From NCBI GenBank assembly GCA_020860515.1, contig JAJBUG010000040.1, positions 1 through 64,000 of the forward strand: a stretch of 64,000 bases of DNA, read 5' to 3'. The notes under the pieces are model-generated. The model saw only the letters and a list, made by a program, of their open reading frames with translations. It was not told where the DNA came from and did no database searches. This document shows positions 54,392 through 63,519 of the stretch, one piece after another. The position numbers and the translations under genes were made by a program. Positions within the stretch are counted from its first letter, which is position 1, and each line of letters begins with the position of its first letter. This DNA comes from Bacteroidales bacterium (lineage in GTDB: Bacteria > Bacteroidota > Bacteroidia > Bacteroidales > Muribaculaceae).

Positions 54392-56485
54392 ATGGACGCA
54401 CTGCGGAAAATCGATATAAAGTACATCAAGGGTATTGGTCCGCAGAGGGCCGAACTCTTGGAGAAAGAGCTGGGATTGCGCTCGGCTTACGACCTTGTGC
54501 ATCATTTTCCCAACACTTATATCGATCGCAGCAACTTCTACAAAATATCGGATTTTCACGGCGAGATGCCCAGCGTGATGATCCGCGGACGATTCATCAG
54601 CTTTACCATCCAAGGCGAAGGGGCTAAAACCCGACTGGTAGGCCTTTTTACTGATGGCACCAGCAATATCGAGGTTATTTGGTTTCAGAAAATCCAGCAA
54701 CTAAAGACCGCCTATCGGCCAATGGTTGATTATGTGCTTTTTGGCAAACCGCAGGAATTTCGAGGCAGTTGGTCGATGGTCCATCCTGAGGTTGACACCA
54801 TCGAGCATGCTGCTACAATGCAGGGGCTGCGCGGAGTGTATCCAATGACCGAAAAGCTGCGCAATCGCGGCATCACATCGCGCATCATCTATGGGTGGGT
54901 GCAAAATGTGCTGAATGTGGCCGGCCGGGTGTTTTCTGACCCGCTTCCCCCTCAAGTGATTGAAAAACATCACTTAATGCCACTCACTCAAGCTATTCAT
55001 TCAATCCATAATCCTGCAAACCTGCAGGAAATGCAAGCCGCACAACTGAGGCTAAAATTTGAAGAACTGTTTTATATCCAAGTTGATATGTTGCGGCGCA
55101 CTCGCAAGCGCAAGTCGGTGCTGGTGGGTCTAAGATTTCCAAAGATTGGCGACTGGTTTAATAGGTTTTATCGTGAATGTTTGCCCTTTGAGTTGACCAA
55201 TGCTCAGAAGCGAGTGGTGAAAGAGATCCGTGCCGACGTGAACACTGGCCGACAGATGAATCGTCTGGTACAGGGCGATGTGGGGAGTGGCAAGACACTG
55301 GTGGCTCTGCTGAGTATGCTGATAGCTCTTGATAATGGTGCGCAAGCCTGTCTGATGGCTCCTACGGAGATTTTGGCTCAGCAGCACTATGAAACTATCT
55401 CAAAGCTTGTGGCTCCAATTGGAGTGAATGTTAAGCTTCTTACAGGAAGCACACGCAAGAAGGCTCGCACCCAAATTCATGAGCAATTGATGGATGGCAG
55501 CCTTCAAATTCTTATCGGCACCCACGCTGTGATTGAGGACAATGTGGAGTTTAAGAACCTTGGCTTCGTGGTGATCGATGAGCAGCATCGCTTCGGTGTG
55601 GAGCAGCGTGCCAAGCTGTGGCGCAAAAGTGAAATTCCGCCGCATGTGCTGGTGATGACTGCCACGCCTATTCCGCGCACCTTGGCCATGACAGTCTATG
55701 GCGACTTGGATGTGTCGGTAATCGATGAGTTGCCTCCTGGTCGCAAGCCTGTGACTACAGTGATGCGTTATGATGAGCAGCGCGAGGCTCTTTACCAATT
55801 TGTGTATAAGCAACTTGAACTGGGGCGACAGATTTATATAGTGTATCCCTTGATTGAGGAAAGCGAGAAGACTGACTTGCTCAGCCTCCAGGAGGGGTAT
55901 GAGATGATATGCCAGACTTTTCCAAATCACAAGGTGGCATTTGTGCATGGTCGCATGAAACCTGCCGAAAAGGACTTTCAAATGGGACTTTTTGCACGGC
56001 ATGAGGCTGATCTACTGGTAGCCACTACGGTGATTGAGGTAGGTGTGAATGTGCCAAATGCCTCGGTGATGATTATTGAGAATGCTGAGCGATTCGGCCT
56101 GTCGCAGCTTCATCAGTTGCGTGGCAGGGTAGGGCGCGGTGCCGACCAAAGCTTTTGTGTGCTGATGACTAAGTATAAACTGGCCAAGGAGACAAAGGAG
56201 CGACTGCATCTGATGACTCAGACTACCGACGGATTCGTGATTGCTGAAGCTGACATGAAGATGCGTGGCCCGGGCGACATCGAGGGCACTATGCAGAGCG
56301 GCTTGCCTTTCGAGTTGCATATAGCCAATCTTGCTACTGACGGACAAATCATCCAGATGGCACGCGATACAGCCGAACAGCTTCTCGACCTCGACCCTGA
56401 CCTCCAACTTCCCCAGCATCAACCCTTGGCTCGTGCCATCGCCCAAACCTTAGTCCGCACTCGCGACTGGTCCCGCATCAGCTAA
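54392..56485 (+). CDS. recG: ATP-dependent DNA helicase RecG
   Basis: 697 residues, cytoplasmic. It rescues stalled replication forks and processes Holliday junctions. An N-terminal wedge OB-fold (about residues 60-150) is followed by helicase motifs: QGDVGSGKTLVALLSM, LMAPTEILAQQH, VIDEQHRFGVEQR (DEQH box), MTATPIPRTLAM, VATTVIEVGVNVPNASVMI and QLRGRVGRG. It is the last gene of the pyrB-recG string and converges on the DUF262 pair. Confidence 0.97.
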   Translation: MDALRKIDIKYIKGIGPQRAELLEKELGLRSAYDLVHHFPNTYIDRSNFYKISDFHGEMPSVMIRGRFISFTIQGEGAKTRLVGLFTDGTSNIEVIWFQKIQQLKTAYRPMVDYVLFGKPQEFRGSWSMVHPEVDTIEHAATMQGLRGVYPMTEKLRNRGITSRIIYGWVQNVLNVAGRVFSDPLPPQVIEKHHLMPLTQAIHSIHNPANLQEMQAAQLRLKFEELFYIQVDMLRRTRKRKSVLVGLRFPKIGDWFNRFYRECLPFELTNAQKRVVKEIRADVNTGRQMNRLVQGDVGSGKTLVALLSMLIALDNGAQACLMAPTEILAQQHYETISKLVAPIGVNVKLLTGSTRKKARTQIHEQLMDGSLQILIGTHAVIEDNVEFKNLGFVVIDEQHRFGVEQRAKLWRKSEIPPHVLVMTATPIPRTLAMTVYGDLDVSVIDELPPGRKPVTTVMRYDEQREALYQFVYKQLELGRQIYIVYPLIEESEKTDLLSLQEGYEMICQTFPNHKVAFVHGRMKPAEKDFQMGLFARHEADLLVATTVIEVGVNVPNASVMIIENAERFGLSQLHQLRGRVGRGADQSFCVLMTKYKLAKETKERLHLMTQTTDGFVIAEADMKMRGPGDIEGTMQSGLPFELHIANLATDGQIIQMARDTAEQLLDLDPDLQLPQHQPLARAIAQTLVRTRDWSRIS

Positions 56486-56508
56486 CTGAGGTTCACTGGC
56501 AGCGGATA

Positions 56509-58896
56509 CTATATGTCAACCTCCTCTAAGAATTTAATAGCTGTTTCGATGCGGTCTTTGCCATCGATGTCAAGAAGAATGTTATTTTGAAAATGAAATT
56601 TCCCTTGCGGATCGCTTATGGTATATGTCTCATCCACCTCAGTAACGAGGAATCGTGAGACAAGTTTTTTGTAACTTCCATTTCTCTTGTCACGCGGCAG
56701 CACAATCCAGCCCTTATCGACACATTCGAGCGAAAAGCCACTCTTTTCACTATTGGTGGTCTTTACCCAAAGGTAGCCATGCTCTGAATTCCAACTTTCA
56801 GCGTAGAGCACCAAGTTCCCCCTGAATATCTTACCCACAGTGTAAGCGTAGGGATCTACATTATACCCCAAAATTGGGTTGGTACTATAGGATTTTAGAG
56901 CCCAAACCTCAAATTCGTGATTTGGACGATGGTGGAAGTAGTGGTATTTTTCACCTTGATAGCGAGCTGAGACAAAATCGGGATATTTGTCAATGTAGTA
57001 CGCCAATTCACTTGGGTTGAATTGTAATTTTGGTTTCTGCTCCATCATGCAGCTGAACGCATTCTGTACGTTGTCAAAATCCTTGTCATCCTTTGCCATT
57101 GCGAAGATGTAATCCCATTTGTCTATGTTTCCATAGAAAAAGAATGAATTGGAATTGAAAGTTCTTACTCCGTGGAATCCATATCCGTTGAGGGCTTGAA
57201 TGCGAGCAGTATCGCCCATTGACTCCCACTGGTAGAATCTTTGGATATAATCTTGCAGATTGGTAACTGACTTTATTGACGGAAGAAGGATATTGAAGCA
57301 GAAGTAAAGTTCGCGACAGGTGGATAACTGACGAATAATATCAAACTTCGGTGTTCCATACAACTCGCCTTTTTCTCGTTCATGTTCAAGACTTTTCTGC
57401 TTTGTTTTTGCCAAGGCATCAAATACGCTTCCCGACTGAACCAATGTCGCAATAATCTCTTTTACCTCACGATAGTCGTCATAACGGAAGTTCATGGCAA
57501 CGTTGAGCTCTTTTGCCAGTCGCTGGCGTCGGCCACGAATCCACCCCATGATTATTCTTAGGAAATCAGTCATTATAGTTAGATCAGCCTCTTTGGTTAA
57601 GTCCTCGGGATGATATAAAACCCACTGTATTACAGCCCAAAGCATTACCTCTGCCCAATTGTCGAGCTCGCTGTTAAGGCAGAGCGTGACCAAATCTGTG
57701 GATTTGATATCATAGAGGTTGACACGAGTTTTGTCAAGAATGCCTTTGTCTTTGGTATTGATAAACAGACGGTCGAAAAACAGTTGGAAACCTTGGTTTT
57801 CACGAAAGATGGTCACTAATGTGTCAATGAATCGGAACAAAGTGGTTACATTGTCAATCGAGTTATATACGTCAATGCGTGATTTGTTTATCTTTGCACT
57901 GTAGAGTTCGCTGGCTTTTGTCTTGGTCTCTTCGGCTTTCTTGTCCACATCTTTGATATCGGCGTAGAATAAGAATTTTGACACAAAGTCGAGAAGGTTC
58001 ATAAAAGCTTCATCAATGCGAGGATAGATGGTTTGCCTGCGTTGTCCTTCGGTCAGAGCACTCCATTTTTCGTAAGCCATGGGCCATAGCAAGTCGCACC
58101 ATTGGTGTTCAATGGCATACTCAAAATACTTGTCTAATGTGGGTGTTTCGTCATCTCCTTCGATTTTGCCATATTCATATTTTACCTCTGGAAAAACTTT
58201 TTTGAGAAAACCTTCAAACTCCGCCTTCCAATTTTCAAACGAAGTCAGCATCTTCCCTCGGGCATTCATCTTGATATATAGGTCATCGTTGAGGTTAAGG
58301 GCGTGCATATCAAGATGCTCAAACACTATAGGCGAGGACTTGCTGAAGAAATTTTTAGCCATTTCCTCGACATTTTGCTCGTTGAATGATTCCAACATTG
58401 CATCAGCTTGGTCAAGGAAGTCGAGCATGGCCATAATAGAGGGGTCTAATAACCAAGATTTTGTGAACCATCCTGGCACCTCCTTGATGTGCTTAGAAAT
58501 TGATTCGTAATTTTCTGGCAAGGAAAACTTATCCAAGCAAGAACAGAATTGTTCGGTTGATGGTCGAGTGGTATATGTCAGTGGCTTTAATTGATCTGAG
58601 TATTTACCCTTTACCTTTTGGTTTAATATCCAACCGATTAGCCAAAGGGTAGTAAGTCGTTGCTGGCCATCCACAGGCTGAAAATAAGTGGTAGATTCGT
58701 TTGACTTCCCTGGAGCTTCAGTCGATCCATAGATGAAATCTATTTGATAAGGCTTGTCATCAAGCAAGGCGTTGAAAAGCTCATCCATAAAGGCATCGCG
58801 TTTTTCATAGTTGATATTAGCTCCCTGCACATAGTCGCGCTGGATTATAGGAATGGCCACGCCCCATTGCGAGGCGAAATCGAAATAGTTGTCCAT
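56509..58896 (-). CDS. DUF262 protein, long form without visible nuclease motif
   Basis: 795 residues, cytoplasmic. The N-terminal DUF262 (ParB/GmrS-like) domain shows IPIIQRDYVQGANINYEKRD and FQPVDGQQRLTTLWLIGWIL, the conserved DGQQR motif. The remaining 650 residues have no His-Me finger or other motif I can identify. It starts 3 bp after the second DUF262 gene ends, so the two are co-translated. GmrS-type DUF262 domains bind or hydrolyse NTPs and act in type IV restriction of modified DNA; its role here as a specificity or effector partner is inferred. Confidence 0.8.
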   Translation of the reverse strand: MDNYFDFASQWGVAIPIIQRDYVQGANINYEKRDAFMDELFNALLDDKPYQIDFIYGSTEAPGKSNESTTYFQPVDGQQRLTTLWLIGWILNQKVKGKYSDQLKPLTYTTRPSTEQFCSCLDKFSLPENYESISKHIKEVPGWFTKSWLLDPSIMAMLDFLDQADAMLESFNEQNVEEMAKNFFSKSSPIVFEHLDMHALNLNDDLYIKMNARGKMLTSFENWKAEFEGFLKKVFPEVKYEYGKIEGDDETPTLDKYFEYAIEHQWCDLLWPMAYEKWSALTEGQRRQTIYPRIDEAFMNLLDFVSKFLFYADIKDVDKKAEETKTKASELYSAKINKSRIDVYNSIDNVTTLFRFIDTLVTIFRENQGFQLFFDRLFINTKDKGILDKTRVNLYDIKSTDLVTLCLNSELDNWAEVMLWAVIQWVLYHPEDLTKEADLTIMTDFLRIIMGWIRGRRQRLAKELNVAMNFRYDDYREVKEIIATLVQSGSVFDALAKTKQKSLEHEREKGELYGTPKFDIIRQLSTCRELYFCFNILLPSIKSVTNLQDYIQRFYQWESMGDTARIQALNGYGFHGVRTFNSNSFFFYGNIDKWDYIFAMAKDDKDFDNVQNAFSCMMEQKPKLQFNPSELAYYIDKYPDFVSARYQGEKYHYFHHRPNHEFEVWALKSYSTNPILGYNVDPYAYTVGKIFRGNLVLYAESWNSEHGYLWVKTTNSEKSGFSLECVDKGWIVLPRDKRNGSYKKLVSRFLVTEVDETYTISDPQGKFHFQNNILLDIDGKDRIETAIKFLEEVDI

Positions 58897-58899
58897 TAA

Positions 58900-60864
58900 T
58901 TAAGAATTTACAAAATAGTTATAAGCCTCTTGAATGGCGTTGAAGTAATTTTCTCGGTCAGTGCGTGTCCAAAGACGCATATCGCCTGGCTCTTTGCGTG
59001 AAAACTCTTTAGAGAAGACCATTCGAGTCGCTGGCGGGGCATAGGTGCCAACCTTTTCTTTGGGATTAGAGATGTCGCATTCCTCATGTCGTGAGAGCAG
59101 AATGTCCCTCTTTTTATCCAAGAAATTGTTGCTCAATGCGGAATTGGTAGGTTGATCTACCAGTGCCATGTTCTGAATCGAATGTAATTCATCTTCAGAA
59201 ATGCCTGAAAGATCTCCAAAGAGCTTGTCCAAGATCTTTGTGTCTTCGTTAATTTCCTCTTTGTTTTCCTCTTTTTTGTATTCTTGTTCGGTTGAGGTAT
59301 GCCTTCTCAGTCTTGCCAATGCATTGAGAACTTGTTGCTTCAGGTTTTCTGCTTTACTTTTTAGCTTTTCATTGTCCTCACCTTCTTTTCCTTTTACGGC
59401 ATGAATGAAATCACTCTCTGAAAGAGATTCTAATTCTTGGCCTCTGGTAATCAACCATCTGCTGAAATCACTATATGTGGCCTCGGATGTAATGTTTTGA
59501 GGATGGATATGTTCGAGTGAGGTAACATTGAAAGCATCGAGCAGGTGGAATGGTAATCTTCCTCCTTCGAGTTTTTCACGAAGAGCCACAATGACGTTAA
59601 GGGCTGTAAGAATCCTGATGATTGACTTGCGGTGTGAACTTTCGTGGTATCTCAGCTTGTTGAGTGATGTGGGGCTTTTTAACAGTTTGCCGATTTCGCT
59701 GATTAGTTTTTGTGTGAATACAGGGCGATCAATGAGTTTGCCATCATCATCGATAGAAATCCTATACACATCGTTAAGGATATTCTCTTTCTTATCCTTG
59801 AGTTGTCGCCATAAGCCAATAAGGTGATACCAGGTAGGGTCAACATACCAATTGATGATCATGTTGTATGTGTTGCGTACTATGCTCCATACAAAGTCAA
59901 TGGCTTCATCATAACTCTTTCCAGATGATTTTGAGAGATAATCTTCAATTACATTGTAGTTGAAATCGTCGCGTACATCGGCATTGGCAAGCAATTCCTT
60001 TGACTTGCGCACATACTTGCCTTCCATCTCTGTATTATTTATCCTTTCAGCTACGAAATCCAATATCAATTCGAAATGTGAGCCTTGGCGGTCTTGACTG
60101 TTGAGCATGCCCCAGAGATATGGGTCTTGCAGAGCATGTTCCATGGCATCCCATTCGAGAGCGCGCCGGTAAGTGGCACCTCCGCTATGCGAATTTGCCT
60201 CTAAACCAGGCTCTGACTGCAGAATCAAGGCTTTTACCAATTCGGTGGAGGTCAATGGAATTTTTCCATAATTAAGACGACGGAAAGCTCTAAGCGCGGT
60301 CGTATGGTCTATCTCATACCAAATCACACGCGCGTCGTTGTATTCCACACCTTCAGTGGGGACATAAGAGAACAACTTCCGAATTTCATCGTCGCGATCT
60401 TCATGCTCTGGCTTTTCAAACCATTCTTTGATAGTCAGATAGGCCTGGCGCATATAAAAAATGTCAATATTGCCAGTGTGTATGCGAGCATCATCAGTAA
60501 AGCCATTATTAAGCAAGTATTCATTCTGGATGTCTCGGCTTGGCATCGACAAGGCATAAAGATTCTTGTTCTTTCGGTTAGGTCTGATGTTGTAAAGATA
60601 TTGCAGTAGGATGTAGAGGGTTGTAAGACGTTGCTGCCCATCAACCACTATGTATTCTGTATCCGACTTTTTGACTACAGCAATTGGTTGGAGACAGTAG
60701 TAGGCTTTATTATCAGGGTGTTTCAGATTGTTATTGATGAAAGTCAGCAAGTCGTCAAGCAATTTGTCTACTTGATTTACATCCCACCGATATCCGCGCT
60801 GGTATGGCGGTATTTCAAACTTGAAGTCAAGTAATTCGCGAAATGGTTTAGGTTTCAGAGCCAT
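58900..60864 (-). CDS. DUF262/DUF1524-type protein (GmrSD-like)
   Basis: 654 residues. The DUF262 domain has FEIPPYQRGYRWDVNQVD and VVDGQQRLTTLYILLQYLYN. In the middle, about residue 455, TSLEHIHPQN matches the His-rich start of the DUF1524 (GmrD-like, His-Me finger) nuclease domain. The C-terminal part is helical and charged. DUF262-DUF1524 proteins are type IV restriction nucleases related to GmrSD. It is the first gene of a two-gene operon with another DUF262 protein. Confidence 0.82.
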   Translation of the reverse strand: MALKPKPFRELLDFKFEIPPYQRGYRWDVNQVDKLLDDLLTFINNNLKHPDNKAYYCLQPIAVVKKSDTEYIVVDGQQRLTTLYILLQYLYNIRPNRKNKNLYALSMPSRDIQNEYLLNNGFTDDARIHTGNIDIFYMRQAYLTIKEWFEKPEHEDRDDEIRKLFSYVPTEGVEYNDARVIWYEIDHTTALRAFRRLNYGKIPLTSTELVKALILQSEPGLEANSHSGGATYRRALEWDAMEHALQDPYLWGMLNSQDRQGSHFELILDFVAERINNTEMEGKYVRKSKELLANADVRDDFNYNVIEDYLSKSSGKSYDEAIDFVWSIVRNTYNMIINWYVDPTWYHLIGLWRQLKDKKENILNDVYRISIDDDGKLIDRPVFTQKLISEIGKLLKSPTSLNKLRYHESSHRKSIIRILTALNVIVALREKLEGGRLPFHLLDAFNVTSLEHIHPQNITSEATYSDFSRWLITRGQELESLSESDFIHAVKGKEGEDNEKLKSKAENLKQQVLNALARLRRHTSTEQEYKKEENKEEINEDTKILDKLFGDLSGISEDELHSIQNMALVDQPTNSALSNNFLDKKRDILLSRHEECDISNPKEKVGTYAPPATRMVFSKEFSRKEPGDMRLWTRTDRENYFNAIQEAYNYFVNS

Positions 60865-60942
60865 AATTTTCTTTCTTATCTTTTGTAAAATTAGCTTGAG
60901 ATTATACCAAATTTCAGCATAATAAAAAAAGATTTTTCGAAT

Positions 60943-62685
60943 TTAGTATGGATATGCTATGATTTGCTTGTCAATGAGTGTTTGTGCCTGGAAAATTATG
61001 TAGATTAAGCGACATTCTGAACCTCGGAGGAGGCCGCTCTCATGTAGATGCAAATCAGCAGCATACTGCTTGAGCTGCTCTGTAGCATCTTCTTTAACTC
61101 GTTCAACATTATGGTCGCTAATCTTCATATATTTCAACTCAATTATGTAACTATAGCGCACTATGTTGTCAGGGCGATTGAGTGGGATAAGCAAAATATC
61201 CCCACGACCAGAGTTAAGCTCAAGCTCGGGCCAAAGGTCATAAATACCATTAAGACAAAGCAATCCACGCAAGAAGCCTTGCACGTCATACTCTCCTCCT
61301 TTGGAATTGAAAACACTTGTATATTGATGATACAATTCTCCAATTTTGTCAGCTAAAGGTTTCCATTCTCCATCGACAGCCGCACGAAGCAACAATTGAT
61401 GCAATCCATTGCGTGCTTCATTCAAATTTAGCCCAATTTCACCTACCATCTGTAGCATATACTGCATATAAAGTTCACCCATGTTTTTATTAGGAACTTT
61501 TAGAATACGTTGCCCATATCTATCAGTGCCCCCAAAAGTCAAGGTGCCATAATAGAAGAGCATGCTTATAAAATTCTCTTGCTCGCCTGCTTTTATGGCA
61601 GAAAACTGTGTCTTTACTTGCCCAGTAGTAAATCCTTTAGTACAGATTTCCTTTATGGCATCAATTCTAAGCTCGCGATTTGATATATCCTCTGACATCA
61701 CCAGATAATTGAGTTTGCTCGGTTCTGTGCGAGCTGCATAATCAATCATCTCCTCGGGTGGATATCCTGTGTCAATCAAAATATTGAGATAACGCAATAC
61801 GCTACTCGTGTTATAAATCGGAGGATCGTTATAATAACTACGTGCAGAAAAACTGAACCCATCATAATAGGGTTTTATGTCAGCGATTATTTCACCAGTC
61901 GGCTTAGTTATTGCTCCTTGATTCTGATAATAACCAATCATTTCCAAGAGTTCCGTCTCAGTGATACCCACAATTTGGTCATATTTTTCTTCAAGTGAAA
62001 TTGGATCAGCTATGTTGAAGCCAGAAGTCAAGTCATCGTAGGTTACAGGTGCAACTCCAGTCATAAAGATTCTGTCAAAAGAGTCCTTACAACAAGAGAA
62101 GAAACTACGATAAAAGCCATCATTATGGGTAATTTTGTAATGTTCCTCCACACCACGAGCGGCCAATACAGAATTGGTAAAATTATCATATTCATCGATG
62201 AACAGATAAGTAAGATACCCTATCCGTTGATTCAGATTTATAAACGCATTGATTGCATCAGTGATAGTCTTTCTACTCAATACAAATTCTATATCGTCGG
62301 TACAATACAACGCCTTATATTTTCTGAAAAGTTCATTCAATCTGGAAAAACAATATTGAGTGAAATTTTTGGCAAGATTATCAATGTCTCTCTCAATTTT
62401 TGAAAAATTAAGATTTAGTATCACAAACTTATTGGCCAGCTTCGTTGGATTTTTCCCTATCCATAAACTACCAAAAAGATTTTCAAACAGGTCCTTTTTT
62501 GCCACATCATAATAGGCAATCATCATATTGCTGAAGAGGCTTTTGCCCATCCTCCGTGGCCGTAAAAGCATAATAAACGAACTCCTTTGTTCAACAAGGG
62601 GAATGTAATGTGTCTTGTCGATAAAGTAATAATCGTCACGAATGATTCGTTCAAAATTCGTTATGTTCAGTGGTAAATTTTTCAT
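60943..62685 (-). CDS. AAA-ATPase-like / PD-(D/E)XK nuclease protein
   Basis: 580 residues, cytoplasmic. The N-terminal AAA-ATPase-like domain (PF09820 type) has FERIIRDDYYFIDKTHYIP and the Walker A LLRPRRMGKSLFSNMM; Walker B is in LTYLFIDEYDNF. The C-terminal PDDEXK_9 (DUF1703) nuclease domain has SGRGDILLIPL then SYIIELKYMK, giving the D...E-x-K core. The family is abundant and repeated in gut Bacteroidota; its role is unknown, with mobile or defence functions suggested. It is 80 bp upstream of the DUF262 pair on the same strand. Confidence 0.88.
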   Translation of the reverse strand: MKNLPLNITNFERIIRDDYYFIDKTHYIPLVEQRSSFIMLLRPRRMGKSLFSNMMIAYYDVAKKDLFENLFGSLWIGKNPTKLANKFVILNLNFSKIERDIDNLAKNFTQYCFSRLNELFRKYKALYCTDDIEFVLSRKTITDAINAFINLNQRIGYLTYLFIDEYDNFTNSVLAARGVEEHYKITHNDGFYRSFFSCCKDSFDRIFMTGVAPVTYDDLTSGFNIADPISLEEKYDQIVGITETELLEMIGYYQNQGAITKPTGEIIADIKPYYDGFSFSARSYYNDPPIYNTSSVLRYLNILIDTGYPPEEMIDYAARTEPSKLNYLVMSEDISNRELRIDAIKEICTKGFTTGQVKTQFSAIKAGEQENFISMLFYYGTLTFGGTDRYGQRILKVPNKNMGELYMQYMLQMVGEIGLNLNEARNGLHQLLLRAAVDGEWKPLADKIGELYHQYTSVFNSKGGEYDVQGFLRGLLCLNGIYDLWPELELNSGRGDILLIPLNRPDNIVRYSYIIELKYMKISDHNVERVKEDATEQLKQYAADLHLHESGLLRGSECRLIYIIFQAQTLIDKQIIAYPY

Positions 62686-62851
62686 AAACCGTATTTTAGT
62701 GAAAAGATAATTAAATTTATACCACTACCGCTAAAATTCATGAGGTAAGGTCATTTCATTCGATTAATTTAGATAATAAAGCAAAATTAATCATTTTATT
62801 TTAAATAAACAAACACAAATTTTTCCGCTGTGTTGTTTTTTAAATAAAATA

Positions 62852-62884
62852 TAGGCTGAGGTTCCGCCCCCAGCCTACTTTTTA
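62852..62884. terminator. Hairpin with T tail
   Basis: TAGGCTG (62852-62858) pairs with CAGCCTA (62871-62877), extended by a GG/CC pair around a bulge, then CTTTTTA on the plus strand. No plus-strand gene precedes it, so its client is unclear. Confidence 0.5.
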
Positions 62885-62965
62885 TACTCTTGGACCTCAC
62901 TTTTTGATTTAATTTGATTTACCACACAACACCATTTTGATAAGTAAACTTGTTAAAAACCTCAG

Positions 62966-63030
62966 AAAGTGCACGAAACTTGAAATTATCCCATAAAAAT
63001 ATCGAGATAATTTCAAGTTTCGTGCACTTT
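62966..63030. repeat. Perfect 25-bp inverted repeat
   Basis: Bases 62966-62990 and 63006-63030 are perfect reverse complements with a 15-nt AT-rich loop. The arm reads AAAGTGCACGAAACTTGAAA then TTATC. There is no ORF in between. It may be a miniature element or a strong terminator. Confidence 0.75.
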
Positions 63031-63097
63031 GGTCTTTTGTATATTGTCTCATTGAATCATGTGAATGAAGAAATTTAAAAAAATTTTGCCGATAGAT

Positions 63098-63128
63098 TTT
63101 GAATATTTAAGAAAAGTTACTAATTTTG
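63098..63128 (+). promoter_or_regulatory. Strong promoter of structured RNA
   Basis: TTTG (63098-63101) and TAATTTTG (63121-63128), 19 bp apart, an ideal Bacteroidota promoter. Transcription would begin near 63133. Confidence 0.75.
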
Positions 63129-63129
63129 C

Positions 63130-63464
63130 GGGGTGAAGTTGGCAGAGGCTGACAATTCACAATCCCTCGATGCGGTCAGCGACTTGCGTGGAGGGCTAAA
63201 TATACATAAGAAAAAGCGTTTGTCCAAACGCTGTCTTCTACATTTGGGAACTTCGCAACTTTTCAATTCTGATGGAAGATAGTGCAGTGGCGACGCTCAG
63301 GGAGGATTATATCCATCCTAATGACAAGTCGTAGAGATGCGGCTTGTCATTAGGGAATACGTATAATCTAACGTGGGCTGACCGTACTGCTTATCCTATC
63401 AGAATAGGCAATGCGAAGGCCTCCAAATGTGGGATAAGCAGGATAAAGTTTCCCACGTTTTTTG
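63130..63464 (+). ncRNA. Unassigned structured RNA (about 335 nt)
   Basis: It starts after an ideal promoter and ends in a terminator-like stem AACGTGGG/CCCACGTT followed by six T. Other helices: GCTGAC/GTCAGC (63158-63180 area), AGCGTTT/AAACGCT (63215-63221/63226-63232), GAAGTT/AACTTC (63135-63140/63249-63254), a perfect 12-bp CCTAATGACAAG/CTTGTCATTAGG (63317-63328/63343-63354), and an inner GCTTATCC/GGATAAGC (63389-63396/63432-63439) inside the last stem. It lacks the landmarks of RNase P RNA, tmRNA and SRP RNA. It could be a free RNA, for example of the 6S/Bacteroidales-1 kind, or a leader of the following gene, whose ATG is 56 nt further. Confidence 0.6.
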
Positions 63465-63519
63465 CGTTATATTCCCATTTCGCCAATTAGGGGAACATTG
63501 GCAATAATATCATAAGTGT

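Noticed and set aside
58900..60864. BREX or Dnd system
   Set aside because: No BrxC, PglZ, BrxL, DndB-E or other core genes are present near the DUF262 genes.
63130..63464. RNase P RNA or tmRNA
   Set aside because: The conserved GAGGAAAGTCC of RNase P RNA, and the tRNA-like 3' end with CCA and tag ORF of tmRNA, are absent.
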